From contig NZ_FSRH01000015.1 in NCBI RefSeq assembly GCF_900141635.1, forward strand, positions 20,937 to 84,936: 64,000 nt of DNA, given 5' to 3'. The stretch comes from Peptoclostridium litorale DSM 5388. Lineage in GTDB: Bacteria; Bacillota; Clostridia; Peptostreptococcales; Peptostreptococcaceae. Below are positions 1-9,091 of this stretch, one piece after another; positions within the stretch are counted from its first letter, which is position 1; the number at the start of each line of letters is the position of its first letter. The position numbers and the translations under genes were made by a program. The notes beneath the pieces are model-generated. The model was not told the DNA's origin, searched no databases, and saw only the letters and a program-made list of their open reading frames with translations.

Positions 1-1
1 C

Positions 2-472
2 GACTACAAAAGATATGTCAAAAACACCGAAATAAGGGGGCTCGACATAATAACGGCGGGAAGGATACCTTCAAATCCGTCTGAGATACTCGCCTCAAAG
101 AGCATGAAAAAACTCCTTGGAGAAATAAAACAGGACTACGACTACATGTTCATAGACGCGCCTCCCGTTGCAGTAGTCACGGACGCGGCCATACTGTCTT
201 CGTATATAGACGGGGTTATACTGGTTTGCTCGTCGGGAAATGTCGAAATAGAGCTTGCAAAAAGCTCGAAGGCGTCTCTTGAAAAAGTCGGAGCCAACAT
301 GCTCGGAGTGGTGCTGAACCAGCTGGATGTGGAAGGGAGAAGCTCGTACTATTCATACTACTACCGCTACTACTCCGACGACGAAAAGAAAAGGGTCAAA
401 AAGAGAAAGGGCAGCCCCGAAGCGGCGATTCAGCCCAATGAGCCCAATTTGAAGGTGGCCGGAAATGATTGA
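2..472 (+). CDS. CpsD/CapB-family tyrosine kinase, C-terminal part (start lies outside the window)
   Basis: This is the C-terminal part of a bacterial tyrosine kinase that controls capsule chain length together with a Wzz-like membrane adaptor. The reading frame is open from base 2, so the gene begins upstream. A Walker B-like segment (DYMFIDAPP) lies near window residues 49-57, followed by the P-loop ATPase core typical of the family. The tail carries a tyrosine cluster (YYSYYYRYY), which in this family is the autophosphorylation site, then a basic stretch. The stop overlaps the start of the phosphatase gene by 8 bases, so the two are probably translationally coupled. The N-terminal Walker A motif is not visible because of the truncation. 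Confidence 0.92.
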   Translation, partial: DYKRYVKNTEIRGLDIITAGRIPSNPSEILASKSMKKLLGEIKQDYDYMFIDAPPVAVVTDAAILSSYIDGVILVCSSGNVEIELAKSSKASLEKVGANMLGVVLNQLDVEGRSSYYSYYYRYYSDDEKKRVKKRKGSPEAAIQPNEPNLKVAGND

Positions 473-1244
473 TATGCACTGCCACATACTCCCGGGAGTT
501 GACGACGGGTCGAAAAGTCTTGAAGAATCCGTGGAGATGGCCAAAATCGCATATGCAGACGGGATAAGGCACATAATAAACACATCCCATTACCATACCG
601 AGGCCGACTATGTCACGGGGAAAAGGCTCCTTGAGATCGCATCCGAGTTCAATGCGGTGCTTGGAAATCTGGGGATAGGGGTAAGGGTCCAGGTTGGAAA
701 CGAGCTTTACTTCAATGAAGGGCTGATGAAGGCTTTGGACGAGGGGGGCTTTTACACTCTGGCGGGCAGCAGATACGTGCTTGTAGAATTTCGTCCCGAC
801 AAAGTCCCCGAAGACATCGCGGAGGTCGCATACGAATTCAGCATAAGGGGATATGTCCCCATAGTGGCCCATGTGGAAAGGTATGCCCAGGTGCTGGGAG
901 ATATGGGCATGGCGAAGAGGATGATAGAGGCTGGATTTTTGCTCCAGGTAAATTCAAGATCCCTTTTGGGCAAAAGGGGGACACCTGTATTTGATTTTTG
1001 CGAACATGCGGTCAAAAACAGGATGATTCACTTTGTCGCAAGCGACGCCCACGACTCCAGAGTCAGGACTCCCAAGATGAGCGGCGCCTATGAAAAGGCA
1101 AAAGAGCTTGCCGGGGAGGACATCGCGAACGAGATATTCATATCAAACCCTCAAAGAATACTAAAAGACGAGGAAATTGTCCCTTTTGAAATAGTGGAGC
1201 ATCAAAAAAAGGGTCTGATTGCAAGGCTGTTCAAAAGAAAATAA
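465..1244 (+). CDS. CpsB/YwqE-type tyrosine-protein phosphatase (PHP family)
   Basis: This is a manganese-dependent phosphatase of the PHP superfamily that removes phosphate from the CpsD kinase and so tunes capsule assembly. The protein has 259 residues, the usual size. It opens with the metal-binding motif DMHCHILPGVDDG (residues 3-15). Further metal ligands are plausible at the TSHYH region (about residue 40), VAHVERY (about 135) and ASDAHD (about 192). The start ATG overlaps the kinase stop, and an AAGGTGG ribosome site lies just upstream. It acts in the cytoplasm at the inner face of the membrane. The family assignment is firm; the substrate is inferred from the adjacent kinase. Confidence 0.93.
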   Translation: MIDMHCHILPGVDDGSKSLEESVEMAKIAYADGIRHIINTSHYHTEADYVTGKRLLEIASEFNAVLGNLGIGVRVQVGNELYFNEGLMKALDEGGFYTLAGSRYVLVEFRPDKVPEDIAEVAYEFSIRGYVPIVAHVERYAQVLGDMGMAKRMIEAGFLLQVNSRSLLGKRGTPVFDFCEHAVKNRMIHFVASDAHDSRVRTPKMSGAYEKAKELAGEDIANEIFISNPQRILKDEEIVPFEIVEHQKKGLIARLFKRK

Positions 1245-1272
1245 AATCAAAAACTAATAAAGAGGTGGATTT

Positions 1273-2340
1273 ATGAAAATAAGAAAGATTGTTTCAGTGG
1301 CTCTTGTGGCCGCGCTTGTAGGAATGGGATCGACATCGTTTGCATCGTCAGACGTTGACTTTAGCTATCTGCTGAAAAAAATAGGGGATACTGAAAACCA
1401 GGAGAAAAAAGAGCTCGGAATAGAGATATTCAAGGAGTACATGGAAGGCGACGATCCGGATGTTGACGGCCTCAAAAAAGCCGTAAGGATGGTTACAGAC
1501 AGCGAAACGAGGAAAAAGCTTGAAGACAAGGGATACGACTTTGACGAAATCCTTTCCGAGATGGACGTCATGAAGGACATGTCTTCATCGGACATAGACA
1601 AGGTTATAGTGGCCATGGAGACTAACGATTTCAGCGAGGTCGAAGAGATTGCCGAAAAATACTATGAAGAGGATAATGGCTCGTCGGGGTCAGGCGGAGG
1701 ATCAGGTGATAAAACATCAGAAGATTCTGAAATGATAGGCCAAAAGGACGAAAAAGCGGTGGAAGAAGCCGTGAAGGAAGAGAAGGCATACAAATTCTCC
1801 GACATGGAAGGCCACTGGGCGAGAGAAACCGTGGAAGAACTTGCTTCAAAGGGGATAGTCAATGGAAAAAGCGAAGGAATTTTCGATCCCGAAGGGCCGG
1901 TTACAAGGGCCGAGTTTGCATCGCTTGTAGTAAGGGCGCTTGACATAAAGCCTGCCGAAGGTGCGGAGTCTTTAGCGTTTTCGGATGTAGAACAGGGAAG
2001 CTGGTACCATGAAAGCGTTGCGGCCGCATGGTCAAACGGAATAATAAACGGATATGCGAACGGAAGGTTCGCGCCGTCTGACGTTGTCACAAGGGAGCAG
2101 ATGGTCAAGATAATAATAGAGGCCATGAAATCCAAGGGCATGATCGAGGAGTCTCAGATTGCACAGGATGCACTGGCAGGCTGTGCCGATGCAGATCTCA
2201 TATCCGACTGGGCAAAAGAGAGCATGAAGTATGCTGTGTCGATGGGGCTGATAAAGGGAGATCCAAACTCCAACATCAATCCTTCGGCGGGAGCGACAAG
2301 GGCTCAGTCCGCTGTCATGATATCGAGGATACTGAAATAA
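1273..2340 (+). CDS. Secreted S-layer-homology domain protein, 355 aa
   Basis: This is a cell-surface protein anchored by three C-terminal SLH domains, which bind secondary wall polysaccharide. A signal peptide (about residues 1-25, ending TSFASS) is followed by an acidic helical region, a Ser/Gly linker near residues 137-146, and SLH repeats at about 175-220, 238-285 and 300-355. Each repeat shows the usual pattern of FSD, W and VTRAEFA-like motifs; the third is more diverged. The N-terminal region (YLLKKIGD) resembles the start of the next SLH protein (YIIGKLGDL), so the two probably share a domain family. AAGAGGTGG precedes the ATG. The function of the N-terminal region is unknown. Confidence 0.9.
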   Translation: MKIRKIVSVALVAALVGMGSTSFASSDVDFSYLLKKIGDTENQEKKELGIEIFKEYMEGDDPDVDGLKKAVRMVTDSETRKKLEDKGYDFDEILSEMDVMKDMSSSDIDKVIVAMETNDFSEVEEIAEKYYEEDNGSSGSGGGSGDKTSEDSEMIGQKDEKAVEEAVKEEKAYKFSDMEGHWARETVEELASKGIVNGKSEGIFDPEGPVTRAEFASLVVRALDIKPAEGAESLAFSDVEQGSWYHESVAAAWSNGIINGYANGRFAPSDVVTREQMVKIIIEAMKSKGMIEESQIAQDALAGCADADLISDWAKESMKYAVSMGLIKGDPNSNINPSAGATRAQSAVMISRILK

Positions 2341-2400
2341 TTATGCAGTCTTAAAATATCTTTTAAAGGCCAAAATCAAACAGCATGGTGAAATATGCAT

Positions 2401-2471
2401 GCGGGCTGCCCCTGGGAGAGATACGCCCCGGGAGCGGCAGCTTGCGCGAAGCACAACCCATTATTTTGCTT
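2401..2471 (+). ncRNA. GC-rich structured leader upstream of the FN3-SLH gene (candidate)
   Basis: The 217-base gap between the two SLH genes holds a strong hairpin. GCTGCC (2405-2410) pairs with GGCAGC (2436-2441), and inside it CCTGGG (2411-2416) pairs with CCCGGG (2427-2432) with one wobble. A second weaker hairpin (AAGCA/TGCTT, about 2449-2471) follows. The local GC content is well above its surroundings. I do not recognise a known riboswitch consensus. It may be an untranslated leader or the terminator of the upstream gene; it lacks an immediate U-tract, which argues against a simple terminator. Confidence 0.35.
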
Positions 2472-2557
2472 AGCAGCATATATAAAGAACAAATGGCTTT
2501 TAAAAGATTTTGAGAATAAATATTACTTAAATTCCATAAAAAACAAGGGGGATAGTT

Positions 2558-5500
2558 ATGAAAAAGAGATTACTGGCAATTTTTTTATCAATCGCACTTA
2601 TGCTCTCGCTTTCACCAGTGGGAAGCAGCTATGCTGCGTACAGTGACGACTACAGCTACATAATAGGGAAGCTGGGAGACCTTAGCACCAAAGAAAATTC
2701 TATGCTGCTAAGCCTGGTTATGGCCATGGTTCAGCATGACTACGGCGATGAAATCGATTTGGCGCTGTCTAAACTGACAGACGATGAAAAGCAGCTTCTT
2801 GAAGAAAATGGTTTTGACAAAGCGGCTATACAAGATGTATTTTTGGCATTCAGCCAGGTCATGGATCCGGACTCAGAAGATGAGTATAGAAGCGGATACG
2901 ACGGAGAAAGCATGCTTGTGCTAGTCAACAAAATCAAAGATGGCGGAGACAATCTGGACGAATACAAGCAGGAGCTTGTAACGGTCTATGAATTCATGTT
3001 CGATGCGCTTCCCGACGAAGTTGTAGAGCAAGATTTTTCGGGTTATGGAAGCAGAATGGACAAGGCAAGGGTGTTTAGGGACGTACTTAAATCAGTATAT
3101 GATGAAGGTGACATATGTGCGAGATACTATGAAAAAGACTCTCGTTTTGAACTGGTGCTTCCTTCGGACTTCATTTCAAAAGCAAACGACGCTCTTGATG
3201 TGAGCGGGGTTGAAAAGCCTATTGAACTGACACAAGACCATGCCGGGGCAATAGGAGCCTTTCTTGATGTTTTGAGCCAGAAAATAAACGCAACGTCAAA
3301 ATATGCAGAAGATGCAAAAGCTTTGGCGGACAAGCTGGGACTGCTTGAAACAGTAACAGGAACAGTAGACAAGGTTGTTGATGTATTAAAAGACGAGCCT
3401 AAAGAAGTGGTTTTCGGCGAAGGTTCAACGGCCAAAACCATAGAACTTGACTTTTCAAACTTCACCGGCATTTCAGGTCCCGTAAAGGTTGAAATGAGCA
3501 ACGTAGAGGGAGAAATAGACCTGGGAGCAGGCATGGAGCCGGCTGGCCCGGTAATAGATTTCGAGCTCAATCCAAAGCCTACTGGAGGTACAGCAAGGAT
3601 AGGAATAGAGCTTGACAGCACGGCATCTACAAGCAAGTCTGCAATATACTACTACAACCCTGAAACAGGCAAATGGGAAAAACAAGAAGAAGGCAGCGAG
3701 GTTAAAGACGGCATAGCTTACGCTACCGTAAGCCACTTCTCAATATACGGGGTGTTCGAGGACACATCGTCAGGTGGAGGAATCACGCCACCAATACCAC
3801 CTGTTGAAGAAGACAAGGATGCTCCGACAGAAGTGAAAGTGTCGGCTTCAAAGGTCACAGACAGCAGCGTAACCCTTTCGCTTTCGGCAAAGGACGAGTC
3901 TGGAATAGCGAAATACTACATCTACAGGGACGGAGTTGCGGTTGGAACAAGCACGTCTTCAAGCTACACTGACAGCGGCCTGCAGCCTGATACGACATAC
4001 AAGTACAAGATAATGGCTGAAGACACCAAGGGGAACAAATCGGACTTCAGCTCGCAGGTAAGCGTGAAGACTGAAAAGGAAGAAGCGCCTGAGCCTGAAG
4101 ACAAGGAAGCTCCGACAGACGTGAAAGTGTCGGCTTCAAAGGTTACGGACAGCAGCGTGACACTTTCGCTTTCGGCAAAGGACGACTCCGGAATAGAAAA
4201 ATACTACATCTACAGGGACGGCAAAGAGATAAAACAGACTGCAGCCGGCACTTATGAGGACAATGGGCTGCAGGCTGAGACCGAGTACTCATACAATATA
4301 AAGGCTCAGGACAAGGCGGGCAACATGTCTGGCTTTAGCTCGCAGATAAAGGTTACAACGCTCAAAAAAGGAGAAACACCGCAGGACAAGGAAGCTCCAA
4401 CGGATGTAAAAGTCACTTTGAAGAAAAAGGATGACGACACGGTTTATCTGAACCTTTCGGCAAAGGACGAATCCGGAATAGCCAAGTACCACATATACAG
4501 GGACGGAAAGAAAGTGGGAACTTCGGCAAAAGACACTTACAAGGACGAAGACCTCAAGGCGGATACGAAGTACACATACAAAGTAAAGGCTGAAGACACG
4601 AAAGGAAATGTTTCAGACTTCAGCAGCGAGCTGTCTGTTACTACCGACAAAGCCTCATCAGGAGGCGGCGGAGGCGGCGGAAGCTCCTCTGGCGACTCGG
4701 ACGAGACGGATGACAAAGACAGCATAAATAAAAAGGAAGACAAGGACAAGGTTGAAGTCGAAGACAAGATAGACGAAGATGCGATCAAAAAAGAGGAAAA
4801 GGACGGAAAGACAGAAGTTGTCATAGACGGGGACAAGCTTGAAAAAGAAGTGGACAAGATTGTGGACGCCATAGACGACATAAAGACGGAAAAGGGACAG
4901 GAAAAGGGAGGAAAGATAGTTGTAGACCTTGGAAAGGTCAACTCTGAAAACTCCCACATAAGCATACCTGTAAAGGCAATAGAAAAGGCGAAGGGCAAGG
5001 GCGTTGAAGTGGTGTTCAGGGCAAACGACATAGAAGTGAGCCTTCCTGCCGACAACCTTGTTCAAAAGGCCGACAGCGTGAAGCTTGAAATCAAGGAGAT
5101 AAAGCAGACTCAGGACATGATGGACAAGATACAAAAGAGCCTTGAGCCTGGAATGAAAGCTCCTAAGGTCGCGAAAATAGTATCGTTTGAACTTTACAAG
5201 GTGGACGCTGGAAAAGAGGAGAAGATAGACTCTTCTTTCAAAAAGAAAGTCAAAGTCCAAATAGACATATCTGACATGAATGTCGACAAGGACAACGCAG
5301 TGCTTGTATTCGTGGACGACGAGGGTAAAATGACAATAGTCGGAAGAAAGGTAGTAGACGGAAAGATAGTGGCAGAGCTTGAACACTTCAGCTACTATGC
5401 GGTAGTGGAGAGAGATGTCGAGCTTTCAGACGTTTCGGGCCACTGGGCTAAAGACTACATCTTCTCGATGGCATGCAAGGACATAGTAAGCGGATATGAA

Positions 5501-5944
5501 GACGGTTCGTTCAGGCCTGAAAACAGCGTTACGAGGGCGGAATTCGCAAAACTGATAGTGGAAGAGATGGAACTTGAAATTGAATCTCCAAGTGGAAGAT
5601 TCAGCGATTCAAACGGCCACTGGGCTGAAGGCTTCATAGAAACCGCATACAAAAACGGAATACTAAGCGGATATGAAGACGGCACGGTAAGACCTGACGA
5701 GAAGATAACCAGAGCTGAAATGGCTGTCATGATATCGAGAGCCACAGGTGAAGACTCGGATGGAAAATCAGTGAATTTCAAGGATGAAGGCATAATACCG
5801 AATTGGGCAAAAAGCGGAGTGGAAAAAGCCGCGAAGCAGGGTCTGATGAAGGGCGACCCTAACATGAACTTCAACCCTGGAAGCTCTACAACAAGGGCAC
5901 AGGCGGCAACGGTTATATACAGGCTTTTCAACAAGCAAGCATAA
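2558..5944 (+). CDS. Large surface protein with three fibronectin type III repeats and three SLH domains, 1128 aa
   Basis: A signal peptide spans about residues 1-28. An alpha-helical region follows to about 280, then a beta-rich segment to about 400. Three FN3-like repeats begin near residues 421, 517 and 612. A Gly/Ser linker (about 701-714), a Lys/Asp/Glu-rich stretch and a beta region (about 790-945) lead to three SLH domains from about 954 to the end. The first two FN3 units are nearly identical in DNA. The protein is likely displayed on the wall through SLH binding and may serve as an adhesin or spacer; its ligand is unknown. The start is the ATG after AAGGGGGATAG. It stands alone and is followed by a strong terminator. 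Confidence 0.9.
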   Translation: MKKRLLAIFLSIALMLSLSPVGSSYAAYSDDYSYIIGKLGDLSTKENSMLLSLVMAMVQHDYGDEIDLALSKLTDDEKQLLEENGFDKAAIQDVFLAFSQVMDPDSEDEYRSGYDGESMLVLVNKIKDGGDNLDEYKQELVTVYEFMFDALPDEVVEQDFSGYGSRMDKARVFRDVLKSVYDEGDICARYYEKDSRFELVLPSDFISKANDALDVSGVEKPIELTQDHAGAIGAFLDVLSQKINATSKYAEDAKALADKLGLLETVTGTVDKVVDVLKDEPKEVVFGEGSTAKTIELDFSNFTGISGPVKVEMSNVEGEIDLGAGMEPAGPVIDFELNPKPTGGTARIGIELDSTASTSKSAIYYYNPETGKWEKQEEGSEVKDGIAYATVSHFSIYGVFEDTSSGGGITPPIPPVEEDKDAPTEVKVSASKVTDSSVTLSLSAKDESGIAKYYIYRDGVAVGTSTSSSYTDSGLQPDTTYKYKIMAEDTKGNKSDFSSQVSVKTEKEEAPEPEDKEAPTDVKVSASKVTDSSVTLSLSAKDDSGIEKYYIYRDGKEIKQTAAGTYEDNGLQAETEYSYNIKAQDKAGNMSGFSSQIKVTTLKKGETPQDKEAPTDVKVTLKKKDDDTVYLNLSAKDESGIAKYHIYRDGKKVGTSAKDTYKDEDLKADTKYTYKVKAEDTKGNVSDFSSELSVTTDKASSGGGGGGGSSSGDSDETDDKDSINKKEDKDKVEVEDKIDEDAIKKEEKDGKTEVVIDGDKLEKEVDKIVDAIDDIKTEKGQEKGGKIVVDLGKVNSENSHISIPVKAIEKAKGKGVEVVFRANDIEVSLPADNLVQKADSVKLEIKEIKQTQDMMDKIQKSLEPGMKAPKVAKIVSFELYKVDAGKEEKIDSSFKKKVKVQIDISDMNVDKDNAVLVFVDDEGKMTIVGRKVVDGKIVAELEHFSYYAVVERDVELSDVSGHWAKDYIFSMACKDIVSGYEDGSFRPENSVTRAEFAKLIVEEMELEIESPSGRFSDSNGHWAEGFIETAYKNGILSGYEDGTVRPDEKITRAEMAVMISRATGEDSDGKSVNFKDEGIIPNWAKSGVEKAAKQGLMKGDPNMNFNPGSSTTRAQAATVIYRLFNKQA
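3821..4655 (+). repeat. Three tandem FN3-encoding repeats
   Basis: Units begin at about 3821, 4109 and 4394, giving periods of 288 and 285 bases (96 and 95 codons). Units 1 and 2 share long nearly identical stretches (for example, around GCTCCGACAG and CTTTCGCTTTCGGCAAAGGA). Unit 3 is more diverged. The high identity of units 1 and 2 suggests recent duplication, and the repeat number may vary between strains. Confidence 0.85.
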
Positions 5945-5952
5945 AGTAGTCG

Positions 5953-5983
5953 GCGGTCCGGCCCTTTGGCCGGACTGCTTTTA
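5953..5983 (+). terminator. Rho-independent terminator after the FN3-SLH gene
   Basis: GGTCCGGCC pairs with GGCCGGACT-type sequence around a CTTT loop and is followed by TTTT. It closes the SLH gene transcript. Confidence 0.85.
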
Positions 5984-6021
5984 AAAGGCGATATGACATT
6001 TTCAAACCGCCTTTTAAAAGC
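5977..6021. repeat. 14-bp perfect inverted repeat directly after the terminator
   Basis: GCTTTTAAAAGGCG (5977-5990) is the exact reverse complement of CGCCTTTTAAAAGC (6008-6021), with a 17-base loop. It overlaps the U-tract of the preceding terminator and sits 37 bases upstream of the next start codon. It may be a second terminator or an operator. Confidence 0.7.
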
Positions 6022-6057
6022 AAAACCTCAAAATTAGTGAAAGGAATGGATTGAAAG

Positions 6058-6756
6058 GTGAAAAAGAAAATAATTGCAGCACTTTCCATAGCCCTCCTTG
6101 CGGCTGCGTTTTTGATAATGTGTACAAAGCCGGGGGAGATAGCAAGATATGCCGTTGTCACAATGACAAGCAGCAGCGAGCAGGAAAAAGAGGACATAAA
6201 AAAGCTTGAAGACGAGCTTGAAAAGCAGATCCAAAAGGCACAGGAGGAAATCGAAGCCCAAAATTCAGGCGAATCCGGGGAAGGCGAAGCGGCAAGCTCG
6301 GCGGAGACGGGACAAGAGGGCGCAGAAAAAGGCAGCAAAACGGGCATTGAGGAGGGAAAGCAGGAGCCGGGCGATAGGGAAGTAAAAGGCGGCTCCAAAA
6401 GACATAAGATATCGAGGGGGCAAATAGAAGAAAAATACAGGAGCATAGTGGGGGCCCTTCGGGTGGCGTCATACGCCCACATAAACTCCCTAATAGGCCA
6501 GGCGAAAGGCGAATACCTTTCATATCCGGAAGATCAGAGGGAGGATGTCAAATACAAAATAGGCCTTAAATACTTCAAAATAGCAAAATCGGCAGAAAAA
6601 ACGTGCGACAAAAAATTCTATTCCATAATGGAGCAGTTCGAATCCGAGCTGGAGGGAAACGGATACGACGCAGACATTGTCGAAAGGGCAAAAGCTCAGT
6701 ATGAAGCCGAAAAAAAAACAAAGAGGGAAGAATACCTTTCTAAAATGAGCAGCTAG
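6058..6756 (+). CDS. Small membrane-anchored coiled-coil protein of unknown function, 232 aa
   Basis: I do not recognise the family. The GTG start follows AAAGGAATGGATTGAAAG. An N-terminal basic stretch and a hydrophobic segment (about residues 4-22) suggest a signal anchor. They are followed by a charged coiled-coil (about 40-65), a low-complexity Glu/Gly/Ser linker (about 66-120), and a helical Lys/Glu-rich C-terminal half with no cysteine-protease or lectin motifs. It lies between SLH genes and a polysaccharide cluster, so an envelope role is possible, but this is context only. Codon use matches the flanks. Confidence 0.7.
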   Translation: MKKKIIAALSIALLAAAFLIMCTKPGEIARYAVVTMTSSSEQEKEDIKKLEDELEKQIQKAQEEIEAQNSGESGEGEAASSAETGQEGAEKGSKTGIEEGKQEPGDREVKGGSKRHKISRGQIEEKYRSIVGALRVASYAHINSLIGQAKGEYLSYPEDQREDVKYKIGLKYFKIAKSAEKTCDKKFYSIMEQFESELEGNGYDADIVERAKAQYEAEKKTKREEYLSKMSS

Positions 6757-6879
6757 GGGACAAAAATCGCTAACGATTTAAAATATAAAGCAAAAAAATA
6801 TTTACATGGCTCGGGAGAAATATAGGTCTAAATGTCGCAATAAGGTGTATTTTAACGAACGAAAGTCCTGTTTGAAGCG

Positions 6880-6908
6880 TTGAAAATACAGGATTCCAGG
6901 GGTATAAT
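6880..6908 (+). promoter_or_regulatory. Near-consensus vegetative promoter of the first polysaccharide cluster
   Basis: TTGAAA (6880-6885) and a perfect TATAAT (6903-6908) are separated by 17 bases. It lies 65 bases upstream of the chosen dehydratase start, in a 200-base intergenic gap that otherwise shows nothing clear. Confidence 0.8.
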
Positions 6909-6972
6909 TAAAAATGTAAAGATATATACTTCAGTTCGGAAATAAAAGGGTTAATTCGAAAGGGTGATTATT

Positions 6973-8862
6973 TTGATTGAAGGAGGTATTACACGAACGA
7001 CAAGCCGAAAATATTTTTCATCTAGAAAGCTTGTGCTTCTCATAGTGGACATCATACTCATAAACGTGTCGGCCTATCTCACGCTGAATCTGCGGTTTGA
7101 TTTTGACATCCCAAAGACATACATTGGAATATACGAAGAAAGCATGCTCAGGTACACGGCAGTGGTTATAGTCACATACTATGTGTTCAAGGCGTACAAG
7201 AGCCTTTGGAGGTACGCGAGCATAGAGGAGCTTCTTGCGATAGGAGTTGCATCCGTGGTGTCGATGGTTGCGCTGTACGGGATAGACGTGTCGCAAGGGC
7301 AGGTGCTTCCAAGGGGATTCTACTTCATAAACGCGCTGGGACTGATGTTCTTCTCGGGAGGGGCGAGATTTTCATACAGGGCTGCGAGAAGGGTGAAAAA
7401 CCGCCTTTCCTTCAACAGCTGCCAAAAGAGAGTGCTGATAGTGGGAGCCGGAAAGGCCGGATACACTGTGGTAAAGGAGCTTCACAGAAACCCCGAGCTT
7501 TCGATGGTTCCGGTCGGAATAATAGACGATGACAGGGAAAAGCTCGGAAGGAGCGTAAGGGGAGTCCCGGTCATAGGAGACAGGAGCGACATAGTAAGTC
7601 TTGCACGGGAAAAAAATGTAGACGAGATACTCATAGCACTTCCTTCCATATCCAGGGAGGAGAGGAGCTCAATAATAGATATATGCAAGGAGACGGACTG
7701 CAAGCTCAAGACACTTCCCGGAGTGTTCGAACTCATAGACGGAAAGGTCGACATAAAATCCATGAAGGACGTGGATATAGAGGACCTTCTGGGAAGAGAC
7801 CCCGTGAGGCTTGAAATGGAGCAGATAACGGGATACCTCAGGGGCAAGACCATACTTGTGACCGGAGGAGGGGGGTCCATAGGATCGGAGCTTTGCAGGC
7901 AGATCGCGCCTTTTTCCCCCCAGAATCTTATAATTTTGGACATTTATGAAAACAATGCGTACGAGATAGAGCAGGAGCTAAAGCGCCAGTACGGGGAAGT
8001 CCTGAGCCTTGAGACAATAATAGCCTCGGTGAGGGACCAGGGCAGGATGCGGAAGATATTCGAACAGTACAGGCCTGACGTGGTGTTCCACGCGGCGGCC
8101 CATAAGCACGTTCCGCTCATGGAAAAGAGCCCGCTCGAGGCGGTCAAAAACAACATATTCGGAACGCTAAATGCGGCAAGGCTTGCGGACGAATACGGAT
8201 CCGAAAAGTTCGTACTCATATCCACTGACAAGGCCGTAAACCCTACGAACATAATGGGGGCTTCAAAGAGGGTGTGCGAGATGATAGTGCAGACTCTAGA
8301 CAAAAGAAGCGATACCGAATTCGTGGGAGTCAGGTTTGGAAACGTCTTGGGAAGCAACGGAAGCGTGATACCGCTTTTCAAAAAGCAGATAGCAGAAGGC
8401 GGGCCGGTCACAGTTACACATCCCGACATAATAAGGTACTTCATGACAATACCGGAGGCCGTGCAGCTTGTGGTTCAGGCGGGAGCAATGGCGAGCGGAG
8501 GGGAGCTATTCGTACTGGACATGGGGGACCCTGTGAAGATTGCGGACCTTGCGAGGGATTTGATAAGGCTTTCTGGGCTCCAGCCCGATGTCGACATAAA
8601 AATCGAATACACGGGACTAAGGCCCGGAGAGAAACTGTACGAGGAGCTTCTAATGGCCGAAGAGGGGCTTACCGACACAGCCCACGACAAGATATTCATA
8701 GGGCAGCCTCTTGAAATGGATCCCGAAAAGCTCACAAAGGAGTTTGAAATACTCTGGACCATAGTCCAGAAGGAGGAAAGCGCCCTGCTTGACGTAGTTA
8801 TGAAAAAGCTCGTTCCGACTTACAGGAGGAATGAGGCGGGCAGGAAAGAGTGTGTGGGGTAA
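6973..8862 (+). CDS. Membrane-bound UDP-HexNAc 4,6-dehydratase (EpsC/PglF/CapD family)
   Basis: The enzyme converts a UDP-N-acetylhexosamine to its 4-keto-6-deoxy derivative, the first step towards QuiNAc or bacillosamine sugars. The N-terminus has about four membrane segments (to about residue 130). A first Rossmann motif (LIVGAGKAG) lies near residue 155 and a second (VTGGGGSIGSE) near 293; the catalytic STDKAVNPTNIMGASKR region is near 416. The length of about 630 matches full-length PglF-type enzymes. The TTG at 6973 is preferred because AAAGGGTGAT lies at proper spacing; GTG at 6964 is possible. An unused-looking GGAGGT sits just inside the gene (about 6981-6986). It is followed by a terminator, so it is transcriptionally separate from the AT-rich block. 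A close paralogue lies at 53698-55620. Confidence 0.92.
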   Translation: MIEGGITRTTSRKYFSSRKLVLLIVDIILINVSAYLTLNLRFDFDIPKTYIGIYEESMLRYTAVVIVTYYVFKAYKSLWRYASIEELLAIGVASVVSMVALYGIDVSQGQVLPRGFYFINALGLMFFSGGARFSYRAARRVKNRLSFNSCQKRVLIVGAGKAGYTVVKELHRNPELSMVPVGIIDDDREKLGRSVRGVPVIGDRSDIVSLAREKNVDEILIALPSISREERSSIIDICKETDCKLKTLPGVFELIDGKVDIKSMKDVDIEDLLGRDPVRLEMEQITGYLRGKTILVTGGGGSIGSELCRQIAPFSPQNLIILDIYENNAYEIEQELKRQYGEVLSLETIIASVRDQGRMRKIFEQYRPDVVFHAAAHKHVPLMEKSPLEAVKNNIFGTLNAARLADEYGSEKFVLISTDKAVNPTNIMGASKRVCEMIVQTLDKRSDTEFVGVRFGNVLGSNGSVIPLFKKQIAEGGPVTVTHPDIIRYFMTIPEAVQLVVQAGAMASGGELFVLDMGDPVKIADLARDLIRLSGLQPDVDIKIEYTGLRPGEKLYEELLMAEEGLTDTAHDKIFIGQPLEMDPEKLTKEFEILWTIVQKEESALLDVVMKKLVPTYRRNEAGRKECVG

Positions 8863-8888
8863 GATGGAAAGTTAAGGCGGGAAAAGAT

Positions 8889-8917
8889 AAAAAAACTGGG
8901 CGAAAGCCCAGTTTTTT
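8889..8917 (+). terminator. Rho-independent terminator after the dehydratase
   Basis: AAAAACTGGGC and GCCCAGTTTTTT pair around a GAAA tetraloop. It marks the left boundary of the AT-rich polysaccharide block. Confidence 0.88.
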
Positions 8918-9091
8918 GACTAAATGAATGACTGTAAAAATAAGGATGGATGGGCTGGATATTCAGAAGAAAGCGATACTGGAGATGGTGGTTCATTTTT
9001 ATGATTGGATGGTTAGGCCGAGGTGAGTATTTTTGTAGGATTACAACTATATACAGTGTGTAAATTTTAGAAAAGTTTGGAGGGTGGTTTA

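Noticed and set aside
2395..2646. An 83-codon plus-strand open frame between the SLH genes
   Set aside because: It runs through the structured GC-rich leader and into the signal-peptide region of the FN3-SLH gene in another frame, with no ribosome site.
4658..5386. A 242-codon minus-strand open frame within the FN3-SLH gene
   Set aside because: It is the reverse shadow of a Lys/Asp/Glu-rich coding region, made of repetitive hydrophobic and Tyr/Leu residues without domains or a start site.
6979..6990. Strong GGAGGT just inside the first dehydratase gene as evidence for a later start
   Set aside because: No ATG, GTG or TTG follows at proper spacing; the first in-frame GTG downstream (7033) is too far and would cut into the first membrane segment.
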